DNA from: Fonsecaea monophora
Lineage: Eukaryota; Ascomycota; Eurotiomycetes; Chaetothyriales; Herpotrichiellaceae
NCBI RefSeq assembly: GCF_001642475.1
Contig: NW_019173947.1
Coordinates: forward strand, 310,001-374,000
DNA: 64,000 nt
Direction: 5' to 3'
How positions within the stretch are numbered: position 1 is the stretch's first letter; each line of letters opens with the position of its first letter. Both the position numbers and the translations under genes were made by a program. This document shows, in pieces, positions 21,923 to 33,005 of the stretch. The notes under the pieces were generated by a model that saw only the letters and a program-made list of their open reading frames with translations, had not been told where the DNA came from and searched no databases.

Positions 21923-23156
21923 TGTGAGTGTGGTCGCAGTTGCGGTCGTGGTGGTGGTGGCGGTGATCGTGGTTGTGATTGTGTGTTCAATCAGTCTTAT
22001 CTTGTCACTCGTGTGAGTCTGACGGAAAATCAAGCGAGTGTCAAGATGCGTATGAAGATACATTCATTCGCTCCTGAGTATATGTCTCAATACTTCCAAT
22101 TCGGCCACCTCAGCTCAGACCTCGGCAATAGAATAGCCGGTAAGCCACAAACAGATGAGGGCGACATTGCCATGAGGCGCTCACAAACGGCTGAATACTT
22201 AGGGCGTCATTAAAAACTGCTACACATGCATCTAGCTAGTATCAAAGTCATGAACAACGCTGCTGCGTCGTAAAATATATACAAGTACGGGCTGTTAACA
22301 CTCACACGTCAAAATCAAACACCTCTAATCTCTACTTCTTCTTGATAATATCACAGCTCTTCAGCACAGCATGAATTGGCCAAGAAAGTGACCAATTCAC
22401 TAAGGGAAGTAACAGACTCTCTCACACCGTGCTTTGGCTGATATTCATATTCGGGATGTTCAGAATTTCATCAAAAGGCCTTCAAAAGGCCCACTACACC
22501 TGACGTATTTCGCCAAGCACACAGGGCTGTGGACTTATGGAATAGCCGGAGATCTCTCTTATCCCGTTACCCACACGTTTATGGCTGCCGAGGTTATTCA
22601 CACAATATGTATAGTCGTCACTGCGAGTCAAGAAGGCTAGAGAAGAATGTGCTCCCTCCAATCTTCCATCTAGATGGTCATGGCCGAAGTCTTTTATCTT
22701 TTTATACAAGGGCTTTCACAGCAGTCTCATATGCTGCTGCGAGCAGCAAGATTCATGGACTCTCTCAGGTGTCGTCAATCTCACTAGGTAGGCGGTGTCT
22801 AAGAGGGAAAGGAAGAGAGGATCGTAAAAGGAGAAGAGGAAAAGAAGCATTGTCCTATAGAATTGGGGGATTCAGTCGACCTCGTCCAGCAACATGGTAG
22901 GCCATCCTCTCCTCTCAGAGACCCCACCTTTCATCAGGGTCGAAACGGGCCATCATAGATGTGATCGAGTAAAGTTTTAATCGGGCTAGACGTACGCAAC
23001 GTTCACGCCTATTATAAGACTGGAGCCCGAACGAGAGCCTCACTGGCACGTGAGGAAGTACGGTAGAAGCGGGAGAGCAAAGCGGCGGGAGATTAGCCAG
23101 GCAACGAGGCGCGCAGGACGACTGTTCGGGGATTATATACATATATGTATATATGG
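21923..23156. other. Intergenic, GST-like promoter to acyl-CoA ligase 3' end
   Basis: A GGT/GTG/GTT-rich low-complexity tract (about 21930-21985) lies directly upstream of the GST-like ATG. The rest contains only short motif-free frames. I see no gene. Confidence 0.45.
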
Positions 23157-25197
23157 CTACAGCCGGCTTTTGGTCTTGGATGCCTCCAAACGAGCCCTTT
23201 CACGATCGCGCAGCATTCGCCGCAGGATCTTGCCCGAAGCACTCTTGGGGATCTGGTCGACAAACTCCACACCACCACCGAGCCACTTGCTCCTGCTCTT
23301 CCGTTGGCGCACAAAGTCCTGCAATTCTCGCGCCGTCTGGGCGTCAGGTTTGGCCTTGGGACTCAGCACGACAAAGGCCTTTGGCAGCTCTTGCGAGTAC
23401 GGATCGGGGATACCGATGACGGCGGCGTCCACGACCAGCGGGTGGCCAAGCAGGAGATCTTCCAGTTCGGCGGGAGCGACACCCACGCCTTTGACCTGCG
23501 TGTTGTCAGTAAACTTGTCGAGCCTCAAATGGGTGGAACATACCTTGATCATCTCTTTCAGCCTGTCCTGGACCAGAATCAGTCCGTTCGGGAGCATGCA
23601 GCCAATGTCACCCGTGTGGAGGAATCCTTCCTCGTCATATGTCTCTGCCGTGGCGGTCGGATTGTCAAGATAACCCATCGTCACTTGAGGCCCTTTTCCC
23701 CAGATCTGCTCAACCGTCAGCGCAAAATGTCCTGTAAAAAAGGCCCGCCGTATCCTCCGCTTACCTCTCCGCTCTCGCCCTCTTTGACTTCCTTTCCAGT
23801 CTCAGGATCCACAATCTTCAGCACCGTCTCCGGGACGACGGCACCGACGGTATGAGCATTCTCATAGGTTTGTAGCGGTGGTGGTGTCAAAGTCAGAGCA
23901 CTTGTGCTCTCGGTCATGCCCCATGCCTGCCGTATTGCGATGTGCGGGAAACGCTTCGCCAGTTTGTCGACAATCTCTTGGGCCAGGGGCGCAGCGCCAG
24001 TGTTGAACTGTTTGACCAGACGCAAGTCATATCCAGCTGCGACGGGGTCGTTGACCAGCCTGATGAGGAGAGCTATAGATGAAAAGATTGACGTCAGTTG
24101 GAGTTCCCACTGTTTGCGGAAGGGAGACAACGCCTTACGCGGTACAAGCCACAGTTCATCGCATTTGTACTTGACTATCGTGTCCATCATGGCCTTCATT
24201 TCAAACTTTGGCATCAAAACGACTTCTTGGTCGATGACGATTGGCAGTTGCAGGATCTGAACGAGCCCGGTAACTGTCACGGCTGTTAGTCGCATTACCA
24301 TAACGAGCACTCTCAGGAAAACAATCGTACTATGGAACAGCGGCAGAACTCCTAGCAAAACCCTGGGCAGATCCTTGCGGCCGAGAGATCTCATCTGCAT
24401 GATCTGAGCGATCACATTCTTGTGAGATATCATGACCTATTACCCAAGTCAGCGGCTGGCCATGGCCTTTTTGGCCCAGAATCTCGGCCGGCTTACTCCC
24501 TTTGGCCGGCTCGTCGTGCCCGAGGTGAAACTCAAGTACGCGCAGACCTGGCCGTTTGTCTTTCCTGCGGGAAGCGTGAAAGGCGTTGGAGTTCTGGCAG
24601 AGTCTACTTCATCGAGGAGCCTCTTGACCGTGGGCAAAGGACCAGATGCGTGGGCGGGTTCCAAAAGGACGATCCGCTCCTTGTCAAACGCCTGCGAGAC
24701 CGCCTTGAGCGAACCCTGGTCGGCAAACACCAGCTTTGCCCTCGAGGCCTTCATGATGTAGCCGGCCTCTTCCGCACCATATTCCGGCGACGAACCCGTG
24801 AACACCACGCCGAGCCGCACCGCGGCGAACATTGCGATGGGGTACCATATCGTGTTGGAGGCAAACACACAGACGCCGTCTCCCGCGCGAAGACCGTATT
24901 TGTGGTACAGGATGGTCGAAAAGCGAGTTGCGAGGCGTCGGATGTCGTCAAAGGACAGGAACTGGTCGGTCGATGCGTCACGGAAACCTCCCGTTGGCTT
25001 TACCCCCGGCGGTGTGTGTGAGGTTTCAAACAGCCACGACCAGATGGTGACATTTTCAGGGATTGCTGCGAGAGTTCCAACACATCAGTACAAGACGGCC
25101 GCGCAAGCAAAAGACTGACAAAACTATGGGAAATTTGTCGACTGACATGAGGGGCGGGGTCCTTACCTGTGTCCAGCTTCGCCCCGTAGTAGGGCAT
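23157..25197 (-). CDS. Peroxisomal acyl-CoA ligase (4-coumarate:CoA ligase-like, AMP-binding)
   Basis: There are seven exons (introns 25066-25166, 24437-24496, 24274-24330, 24073-24138, 23706-23764, 23496-23543), giving 549 aa, a normal length for the ANL superfamily. It activates a carboxylic acid as acyl-AMP and transfers it to CoA. Visible core motifs are SFTSGTTSRPKG (A3, with Ser for the usual Gly after TT), LPLFHITGL across the third intron, AWGMTE (A5), GFLHTGDIG (A7), RLKEMIK (A8) and PKSASGKI with the catalytic Lys (A10). The C-terminal tripeptide SRL is a PTS1 signal, placing it in peroxisomes with acids such as phenylpropanoids or medium-chain fats. Three of the six introns (57, 66 and 48 nt) are multiples of three and stop-free, so retention would keep the frame. 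Two GST-type genes flank it. Confidence 0.92.
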
Positions 25198-26243
25198 TTC
25201 GATGAGATTGCTTGTCAGTTCAAGTTCGATTTCAATTCACTCTACAAGACACTCGCGCGGGATCCGAGACCACCAGGATGGATTCGATTGAGATTTTCCC
25301 CCAAAACCAGCCAAATGCACCTAAAAAGAAGAAAGAAAGAGGACATGTGAAAAAAAGACGACTAAAGCTATCGCGGACAAACAAAACAACTGATCGATTT
25401 TCCGTATCTGTGGCCCTCCTCCTACGTCAAAACGTTAGGACCAGAGCTCCAGGGGTTGGTCGAGACCTCGGCTCTCAAGCTATTACGAGTTTGACCCAGA
25501 GGATGTAATAGCTATTGTCCCTGCTAGGAATGCAGACTCGGAGAACGGGAACACCCAACTGGGGGGGAGGATGACATGAAAATGCTGACATGCTCACAAG
25601 GTCGCTTGTCCACGCGCGACGCACGCGGAGCGCGGAAGCTCATCTCCGCATGGACGAAACGAGATGCCCTGACTCGGAAAACATGACACGGAGAAATAAT
25701 CCCTTGGGGCGGTGATCAATCCCCGACCCCGACTAAATCAGATCTCTTCCGAACGAATTCCGAGAAGAGGAACGTACGTCTATACCTAGGTACCTACTTG
25801 CCTACCTACCCACTTCGTCGACTTAGTGGACTAATTACTGTAGGTACTGACTGGCTAGCTTGGCGGAGCGTTGATGCATCGCACACACCGGTAAGTTGAG
25901 GCCGAGACTCGATTCCAGCGGGGCAGGAATGTCGACATTATCATTGATGAATCCAGCAAGGCACAAATATCCAGGTGCTCGACAGGTACAAGAACCCAGA
26001 CTGACGCCAGTTTGCTCTTCTTGGTGCCGAGTGGCCCGACCAGCTATGGTACTCTCTATGCGAGGACTGGGAGGGTGTTGCAACACGTACAATTTGACGA
26101 AGCATTCTCAATCCTATATTATAGATCTCAGAGCCACGTATGGACCAAGAACCTGTCCACCTGGATGCCTCACAAATATGCTGTGATTGATGCTATCATC
26201 AGGGGCTAGACTGCCATGTTATGAGCTTGAACCTCCCCAAACA
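25198..26243. other. Intergenic, ligase promoter to GST 3' end
   Basis: No gene is seen. A palindromic GTAC/CCTA-rich tract, TACCTAGGTACCTACTTGCC and onward, lies at about 25783-25812. Such CCTAGGTACC tracts are common low-complexity elements between genes in Pezizomycotina. Confidence 0.45.
25783..25812. repeat. Palindromic TACCTAGGTACCTA / CCTACC tract
   Basis: This is a short tract of imperfect TACCTA units with the internal palindromes CCTAGG and GGTACC. It is part of a family of GTAC-rich patches in this window (about 7380, 16310, 28335, 46375 and 61780). Confidence 0.5.
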
Positions 26244-27197
26244 TCAAGGCGACGAGTACTGATAGTGATACTGCGCCTGAGCCTCCTGGACCAGCTTCCC
26301 CGTCGCGGCTTGCTTGGCCTTGAACTCTTCATCCTCGAGCAACCTCTTCTTCAGCGTCTGATTTCCAACAAGAGGACTGGTGCCGCTCGGCACGGCGAGA
26401 CCCTGCTGCAGTGCGGGTCGCGCGTACAGGCGCTCAAGCCAGGCTTCGACATTCGGGAACCTGCTCAGATCGATGTGCGTGTACAGGATCAGGTTGGCCC
26501 ATCCGGCCAGGGAGATGTCTGCGATCGAGTACTTGCCACGGCCGGGGCCGGCAACCCAGTCGCGATCCCGGAGACGAGCGTCCAAGATGCCGTAGAGACG
26601 CTCGGACTCGCCAACATAGCGCTGGATGGCGAAGGGATCATTTTCTTTGGCGATGTGGACAAAGTAGACGGCCTGGCCCTGCCTGGGGAGACGTGCGTGT
26701 CAGTGTTTGTCTCTACGCAGACAATTCCTTTGAAACGGTGTAGGGGCTGAATACATGGGCCCGATCCCCCCGTGCTGCCACGCCACCCACTGCTCACAGA
26801 TCGAATAGTCGTCCGAGTCGAGGGGGAAGCTGAACTTGTGTTCCGGGTCGTAATGGCGCGTCAAGTACGACAGGATCGCCAGTCCTTCAAAGACCACCAA
26901 GCCGCCGCGGTCGTGGTCGACAATGGTCGGGATGCGGCCGTTGGGGTTCAGCGACGTGTACCACGGCTGTTTTTGCGTGTCCTTGAGGATGTTGATGGCT
27001 TGGTAGGTGTAGTCTTTGCCGTAGGCCGCTTTGAGCTCTTCCAGGAGGATCGAGATCTTGACGCCGTTGGGCGTTCCTGGTGTAGTGAGTGTGGTCAGCC
27101 TTACTGTTTCTTTTCGGAAGAGGAGGTGGCACTTGGACTGACCGAATGTTAGGAGCTCGATGCCCGACTGTGCAGTCAACCCTGTCGGTTCCGCCAT
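26244..27197 (-). CDS. Glutathione S-transferase, Ure2p/GTT-like
   Basis: There are three exons (introns 27077-27142 and 26683-26754), giving 271 aa. The N-terminal domain reads ELLTFG-TPNGVKISILLEEL, with the first intron inside the glycine codon before TPNG. It continues with INILKDTQKQPWYTSLNPNGRIPTIVDHD and FEGLAILSYLTRHY: the NPNGRIP cis-Pro loop and the E-(G/S)-x-AIL glutathione-binding strand of the Ure2p-like class. The C-domain contains WVAWQHGGIGPM and YSIADISLAGWANL. Fungal members conjugate glutathione to electrophiles or act as peroxidases. The first ATG (27197) fits the class. A Gln-rich prion domain such as that of yeast Ure2p is absent. The gene is tandem on the minus strand behind the acyl-CoA ligase, which is compatible with a detoxification pair but unproven. 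Confidence 0.92.
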
Positions 27198-28617
27198 GGT
27201 AGCGAGGTTTGTCCCAGAAGTAATGTCCGCACACAGAACAGATCGAGAGAGGTGTCTACGACCAAGTCGGATCGAATTTGCACAGAAGATGGTATGTAGT
27301 CCAAGGACAGAGACAGACCGCAGGGGAAGAACAGGTCGGAAGAATCGCGAACAAACTCCCATTGCTGCCCTTGATCTGGCTGACTCCTGCTATAAGAATA
27401 AATGAGTAGCCATGTTTCCATTCCCTGGTAGACCGGGCGTCGCTGCTGCATGGCTCGTCATGAAAGTGCAGCCGCAGTTTCCGAACGACCAATTCGAGGA
27501 TCTGCAATAATTCTTGTATCGATCCATTCAGCCTGGTACGAACACAAACCATTTAAATGTCCGTTTCGAGAAGGTTGGGCCTACTACTTCGAGGCAGGAG
27601 TCACGAAGTGAAGGTCTTTCTCAAGCCACCACAATCACCATTCGCTCCAAGTACTTGGTACATAACTTGTCCATGCACCTTGTTGGCGGTTGTGGTTCAA
27701 CACGTCTCTCTCCCTCTCCAATGATAAGATGTGCCTGACCAGAGTGACTGGCCTGCACTTTTCCATTCACGGGAGATGGCGTGACCAGAAGACCCGGATT
27801 AGGCTCATGCACGTCCTGTTGGAGAAGTGCAGACATTCCCGAATCCGTTTCGCCTGGGCGCTAACAAAATTCAATGCTCGGTCCTAGTACATAATCTGGA
27901 TCGGACTTTGTCCAACGAGGTGGCGGAACCCACCACCTCGATGCGTCGCAGCATGGTAATTGTCGTCATCAGAGCGCGCATAGCTAGAGTGATGTATGTG
28001 TGATTGCCGCGGTCGGCATTTCTCGAGATGTGATTCTGGACTTGTATTTTTCCGTCGATGCCGGATCTCACAATAAGACAGAAATGGCTCGAGGCAAGAT
28101 TCGTGGACGGGGGCGCTTTGAGATTCGTGGCTCAACAGAGGCTTCAGCGATGTCGATGCTCGGCGATTACCTCATGTACCGTGCAAGTGATCCTTATTGG
28201 TCGCCGACAGGGCATTGTCATGAAGCTTGAGGGTAGTTCATGACTTATCTTGCTAGAGGCTGATGGTGACAGAGCTCGGGATAAATACTTGGTACATGTA
28301 GTTGTAGTCACTCAACACACGCTGGATAGATCCCAAGTGTACCTCGTACGTGGTCTTATTTGATGGAATAATGTTATTCCGCAATGCTCCTCTTTCTCAT
28401 GTCGCGGGGCTGTAAACAGTTAGTTCACTGTGGCTGTTGCCAGAAGTAGCTTAGGATCGACTCCACTCGCAGGAACCAGTTGCTGGGAAGTATGAGACAA
28501 TATCTTGCGGAATCCACATGAGGACCTGGGTGAACAGTCGCCAGGTATGGTAGAGCTTCTGCCTTTCTTTTCTGTCCTCTGAAGATTGTAATGATGTATG
28601 TATCTGTGACTAAACCT
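27198..28617. other. 1.4 kb intergenic region before the GH39 gene
   Basis: I see no supportable gene. Short frames at about 27514-28243 lack motifs. A GTACCTCGTACGTGG element lies at about 28338-28352. This region marks the left edge of the accessory catabolic block. Confidence 0.4.
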
Positions 28618-30240
28618 CTACGAAACTCCATCGAGCACGATCAAAGACACACCCTGCCGAGGAAGAGAAAACGACAAGGTTGTGGTGGAATCTCTCGTAC
28701 CAATCTCCGTCTCGCGGTCCTCCAGCGTGGTCAGTTGAGCCGCTTCAGACAGCTGCGTATATTCCTCGCTCGACGGCGCTTGTGGAGAACCCATTGCTTT
28801 CCACTTTGTATATGCGTTACTGTGATGCTCGTCAATGCGGTAGTGCTTCAGTCGACTACTCCTCGGCGAGTTCCATTTGAGTCCTTGCAGAGAGATGTCC
28901 ACGTTGGCCACCTCCCCTGGTTGATCGTCATCATGGTAATGCCACACGAAGATGCTCAGTCTGTCCCCATCCAAGGTGGCAGCAGCACCGACATCCGGTC
29001 CGTTTCGCACGCTGTTCTGAAGAATGCTTTCCAGCTGGACCTGTCCTTCACTCTCGGTCTCGAGTCGCGATCCTCCCATCTTCGCAAACATTCTGAACAC
29101 ATTGAGAACGGGCAGGTCAATGTCGTTGGTCGCAAGGACCCGAAATCCCGCAAAGTATGGTTGATCCTCGAACTCGAATGCCCAGGTCAGAGCTCCTTCA
29201 AGATTGACCCCGTGTCGAGCGGCAAGGTCTTGCTTGCGGATAAAGCTGGCGGCCGTGTAGGACGAATACATGGTCCCATTGCGATATCCCAGCTGCGGAC
29301 CCTGAGCCGCTGCGGCGCCCTCTGGGTCTGACTCCCCAATGACGATGGGCTTGTCCTTGAGTTCGGGGAACGAGGCAATGATCCCGAAAGACTCGTCGAT
29401 GATGTGGAGCTGTCGACCGACATTCATGCGAACGTGCTGCGACGCCTCGATAAACTCGGGTTTTCCCTTGGCGTGGAACGAGGTAAAGTCGAGAGGAGAG
29501 CCTGTCTTTCCCGTCACATAGTTCTTGCCTCGTAGGCAGTGCTCGAAGAACCTCCGGAGGTACTCTGGTCCACCGTCGGCCGTTTCAGGACCACCAACCA
29601 AGGCAGTGGGTAGAGCCCTCCGCACGTTCTCGACGGTGTAGTCGTAGAGCTTACAGTATTCCTCGTGGGTTCCTTGCCAGTAACCGATGTTGGGTTCGTT
29701 CCAGGTCTCCCAGTACCAGGTCTCGGCTTCCGCCTTGCCGTATTTATCGACCACATGCTTGGTCCACTGGTAGACGAGCTCCCCCCACTTCTCGTAGTCC
29801 TTGGGGGGATACGTCCAGCCCGTGAAGACTTCTTTGTAAGAAGCCGTCGGCGTCCACGAGTGTTGGTACGGCTGGGGATTGGTCGACATGGCCTCGGGCA
29901 TGAATCCGAACTGGACGTAGGGCTTGACGTTGCGCGACAGCCACGTGTCGTAGATCTGGTCGATGATGGTCCAGTCGTAGATGGGGTTTCCCGCCGCGTC
30001 CTCGGTGTAGACGTTCGTGCTCCCCCATTTCAGGGCATGGACCCCCTTGCCCGTGGTGAATTGATTGTGGACGCGGAAAAAGACCTGGTCACTTCCCAGT
30101 TGGCCCAGTTTCTTGATCAACTTCTCGCCGTCTTTCATGTAGACGTAGTTGGGTTCGTCGCATCCAAAGAATCTGTAGATGGGCTTAAATGGCCCTTGTC
30201 TCTTGTCTCCATGGACGGTTATTGGTACGTGGAGTGGCAT
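28618..30240 (-). CDS. Intracellular glycoside hydrolase family 39 (beta-xylosidase-like)
   Basis: This is a single exon of 540 aa with a TIM-barrel retaining glycosidase. The acid/base Glu is Glu182 in TWNEPN. The likely nucleophile is Glu303 in IVIGESDPEG at the end of strand 7. FTSFHAKG and the substrate strand YVQFGFMPEAMS also fit GH39, whose known members cleave beta-xylosides or alpha-L-iduronides. The C-terminal ~170 residues form the beta-sandwich typical of the family. There is no signal peptide (MPLHVPITVHGD), so the enzyme should act in the cytosol on an imported glycoside. That matches the sugar carrier 11 kb away. It is transcribed divergently from the Zn2Cys6 gene at 31013. The shared 770-bp promoter carries two CCG-N4-CGG sites. 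The true sugar specificity is not readable. Confidence 0.9.
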   Translation of the reverse strand: MPLHVPITVHGDKRQGPFKPIYRFFGCDEPNYVYMKDGEKLIKKLGQLGSDQVFFRVHNQFTTGKGVHALKWGSTNVYTEDAAGNPIYDWTIIDQIYDTWLSRNVKPYVQFGFMPEAMSTNPQPYQHSWTPTASYKEVFTGWTYPPKDYEKWGELVYQWTKHVVDKYGKAEAETWYWETWNEPNIGYWQGTHEEYCKLYDYTVENVRRALPTALVGGPETADGGPEYLRRFFEHCLRGKNYVTGKTGSPLDFTSFHAKGKPEFIEASQHVRMNVGRQLHIIDESFGIIASFPELKDKPIVIGESDPEGAAAAQGPQLGYRNGTMYSSYTAASFIRKQDLAARHGVNLEGALTWAFEFEDQPYFAGFRVLATNDIDLPVLNVFRMFAKMGGSRLETESEGQVQLESILQNSVRNGPDVGAAATLDGDRLSIFVWHYHDDDQPGEVANVDISLQGLKWNSPRSSRLKHYRIDEHHSNAYTKWKAMGSPQAPSSEEYTQLSEAAQLTTLEDRETEIGTRDSTTTLSFSLPRQGVSLIVLDGVS

Positions 30241-30530
30241 CTTGCTTCCTTATTGACAGTGGATAGTGGTAGTCCGATACTGAGATGCTTTCTTTTGGTG
30301 CAAAGGTGCCATTACATACTTGTATGTATTAGACGCAGGTCGTCTGATTGCCCACCACCGGAGAATTGCCTCGAGTGGGGAAGCCCGGGTCTTCTTGAAG
30401 CCTCTACCAGCAGAAACCATGGAGTGATATCCTGTGGTGGCCATGATGCCTCTCCTATGCCCATCAACGACGGCCATCCCCGAGTGGTATGTAATGTAGT
30501 TCGCACTTTCTCCGATGCTGCATTCTCCAA

Positions 30531-30540
30531 CCGACCTCGG
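30531..30540. promoter_or_regulatory. CCG-N4-CGG site, copy 1
   Basis: CCGACCTCGG is an everted pair of CGG triplets, the site type bound by Zn2Cys6 dimers. It lies about 290 bp from the GH39 start and 470 bp from the regulator start. Binding is inferred. Confidence 0.4.
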
Positions 30541-30820
30541 CACGCATTAAGCAGATCATGCGGAGTGGCCAATAGGCAGAGTAGATGCATGTTCTAGTTG
30601 GTGTCTAACTCGAAATAGCCTGTGATTGACGTTCATAGCCTAAAATCCTTGCTCTCATCCTGGTTTGACGGGGGTTCCACGACGATACTTTCACACTTTC
30701 CTCATACCACGGGTGGAGGCCGACATGTTGGACCACATAGACTCAGAGGGGAGCCGATATCCGTTGTGCCGTTCTCGCCTGAATGTGAGACTACCCCAAG
30801 AAATGGAATGCTCTGGGTAG

Positions 30821-30877
30821 GGACTCACATGGCTTTACCTCGCCGATCACGGCGACCTTCCGGACTCACATGGCTTT
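30821..30877. repeat. Direct repeat GGACTCACATGGCTTT flanking a Zn2Cys6-type site
   Basis: The identical 16-mer occurs at 30821-30836 and 30862-30877 (41-bp period). Between them lies the 14-bp palindrome CGCCG-ATCA-CGGCG (30841-30854), which contains CCG-N4-CGG. It sits about 150 bp upstream of the regulator ATG. Confidence 0.6.
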
Positions 30878-31012
30878 CAGATGGCCTTCCTCCAGCATAT
30901 CTCGCTGGCACTCCGAACTTCACGAATTCAGGAGTAAGGATCCCGCCCCCCACAGAAACCAGTCCTTTGGGTCTCAGTCACCAGGTAAAACATTCCATGT
31001 GATACGCGAGGG

Positions 31013-33005
31013 ATGCTGCCTTACAAGAGCCGTGCCTGTGAGTCTTCTTCAGCCACTCCAGAAGCTAAAGCATGGGCAACGATGCTCATCGTCGTCAAGG
31101 TACAGAATGTAAAAAGCACAAGGTGCGCTGCGATCAGTCTCCCGGACAGCCAAGCTGCGCACGATGCCGAAAGTATGGCTATCGTTGCGTCAGCAGCAAC
31201 AAGCTGGAGAGGATCTTTGAGGATGACCAAGAGTATGTGCTCTGTCCACTGTGCGAGGATTGAATGAAACCTGACACGACAAATCTTGAAGCTGGAAGAA
31301 AGAGGCCGAGACCAACATCGTCCAGCTCCAGGCTGCGGTGACTGAGATACTCCAGAGAAACTGTATGCCGCCTCTATCCTCATTCCCTACAAGCCTTACA
31401 GAGCCAGTCAACTCCGACCGTCTCAAGTTGGGGGGCTTTGTTGCTGCAGCGACCAAGGATAGTCGCGAAGTCAGAACTCGGGAGACGTCTCAGGAACCAA
31501 CAGCAGAACAGGAACTTGTCTCTGCACCCATGCGCAGTCTATTCGAAGTCACAAAGCTGAGGAATATCCGCAGTGATGTGTCCCAGCACAGGATTGCAAA
31601 GACGCCCGAGGACGATTTGATCTCTCGCGGAGCCCTGCCTCACCATGTCGCCAGGGAACTGTTTTCCTTCTTTGACACGACCATGAACCATATCCTCTGG
31701 GGAGGAATTGCCCTTGTCCACCGCGACCTCGAGTCTGCTCGGAGATCTTCTTCTCTGCTCTGTGCCGCCATCCTTGCTGTGGCCGCATTGCACATCCCGC
31801 AGGGGGAAGAGATGTTTGAATTCTGCTATTCAGAATTTGTCTCCCTGATCTCCGGGTCCCTCATCTACCGCGACCACAACCTGGACGACATTCGAGCTCT
31901 CTGCATTGGTGCCTTTTGGCTCTCAGATCTCAGCTGGAAACTCTCTGGAGTCGCCGTTCGGATTGCGACCGAGCTGAACCTCCATCAAGCCTTCCACAAG
32001 ATGCAACGAGGCGAGCCCGATCAACACGAGCGAGCGCAGCTGTGGTATCTCCTCTACGTGTGTGACCATCACTACAGCATTGCATATGGTCGTCCTCCCG
32101 TCATCCACGACAATGCTGCAATCAAAGGCTACGAGTCTTTCTTGAGCTCACCCATGGCCGGGCCAGCAGACATGAGACTGATGGCTCAGGTGGCCCTGTT
32201 CATTGTGCTGACCAATGCGTATCACACCTTTGGGTCGGACAGCCAGCAACCGCTGAATGAGGAGGACTTTAACACTTTGAGAGCCTTCTGCTTGGAGGTA
32301 GAAGGGTGGCGGATGAAATGGCAACCCAGAATCGGTGAGATACCCTGCTCAATACCGGCCTGAATAGAGAGGGATGATACTAATAGCTCAGCTCCCAATC
32401 CGTACGTCGGCACGTACCCATCCAAGGGCGTTGTACTGCACTACCATTTCGCCAAACTACAGCTCAACTCTCTCGCTCTGCGGGCAATATCGCCCAACCA
32501 TCAGTTCTCCCTAGATCGTAGAGAAGCGGCCAACTCGGCCATTGCCTCTGCCATGTCCACCATGAACTTGGTCCTGCACGAGCCAGACATCCGCAATGCC
32601 GTCGCGCGCGTGACCCTGTTCAAGCATACCATGATCGCGTTCGCCGCCGTGTTTCTGCTCAAGGTCGTGTGGAGCTGGAACTCGGCGTCGCTGAACATTG
32701 AGAGGCGACAGGTTCTGGATCTTGTGCAGGCCGTGGTGGACTTGATGTCGAACGCCCAAGCCAGCCGGAGACACTTGTGTCGCCATATAGCGACGGGCTT
32801 GAGCAAGATGATCTCCAGACTGAAGGCGAAACCCCTCTACCAGGCACGACGCGACGGGGACCACCATCCTCTCAACATTCCAGCCGACATGGAGGACGAT
32901 TCCTACGGGCCGATGAGTGAGAATGTCTCCTCGGACGCTTTTGGGTTCGATGAGGATTGGATGCTCACATCGTCCATTGACCCGTTTTGCTTTTCCATTA
33001 CATAG
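31013..33005 (+). CDS. Zn2Cys6 transcription factor 1 of the catabolic block
   Basis: There are four exons (introns 31038-31099, 31233-31291, 32335-32391), giving 604 aa. The first exon is only 25 nt and the first intron splits the codon of the first zinc-ligand Cys. After splicing the cluster is Cys9-X2-Cys12-X6-Cys19-X8-Cys28-X2-Cys31-X6-Cys38 with the basic stretch KKHKVRCD. A start at 31072 would lose the first Cys. A short linker and coiled segment follow (WKKEAETNIVQLQAAVTEIL). The fungal-specific middle homology region then runs over about residues 150-480 (ALCIGAFWLSDLSWKLSGVAVRIATELNLH, LWYLLYVCDHHYSIAYGRPP). It is a nuclear regulator, probably of the adjacent GH39 and/or MFS genes. 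Autoregulation through the CCG-N4-CGG sites is a guess. Confidence 0.88.

Larger units (their letters stand above)
30241..31012. promoter_or_regulatory. Divergent promoter GH39 / Zn2Cys6 regulator 1
   Basis: This is 772 bp between two divergent starts. It contains two CCG-N4-CGG everted repeats (30531-30540 and 30843-30852) and a direct 16-bp repeat flanking the second (30821-30836 and 30862-30877). No coding sequence is seen. Confidence 0.55.

Noticed and set aside
24823..29290. Extra CATTGCGAT matches (about 24829 and 29279) as further regulator 2 sites
   Set aside because: Both lie in coding sequence, are single half sites without an inverted partner, and occur at a rate expected by chance.
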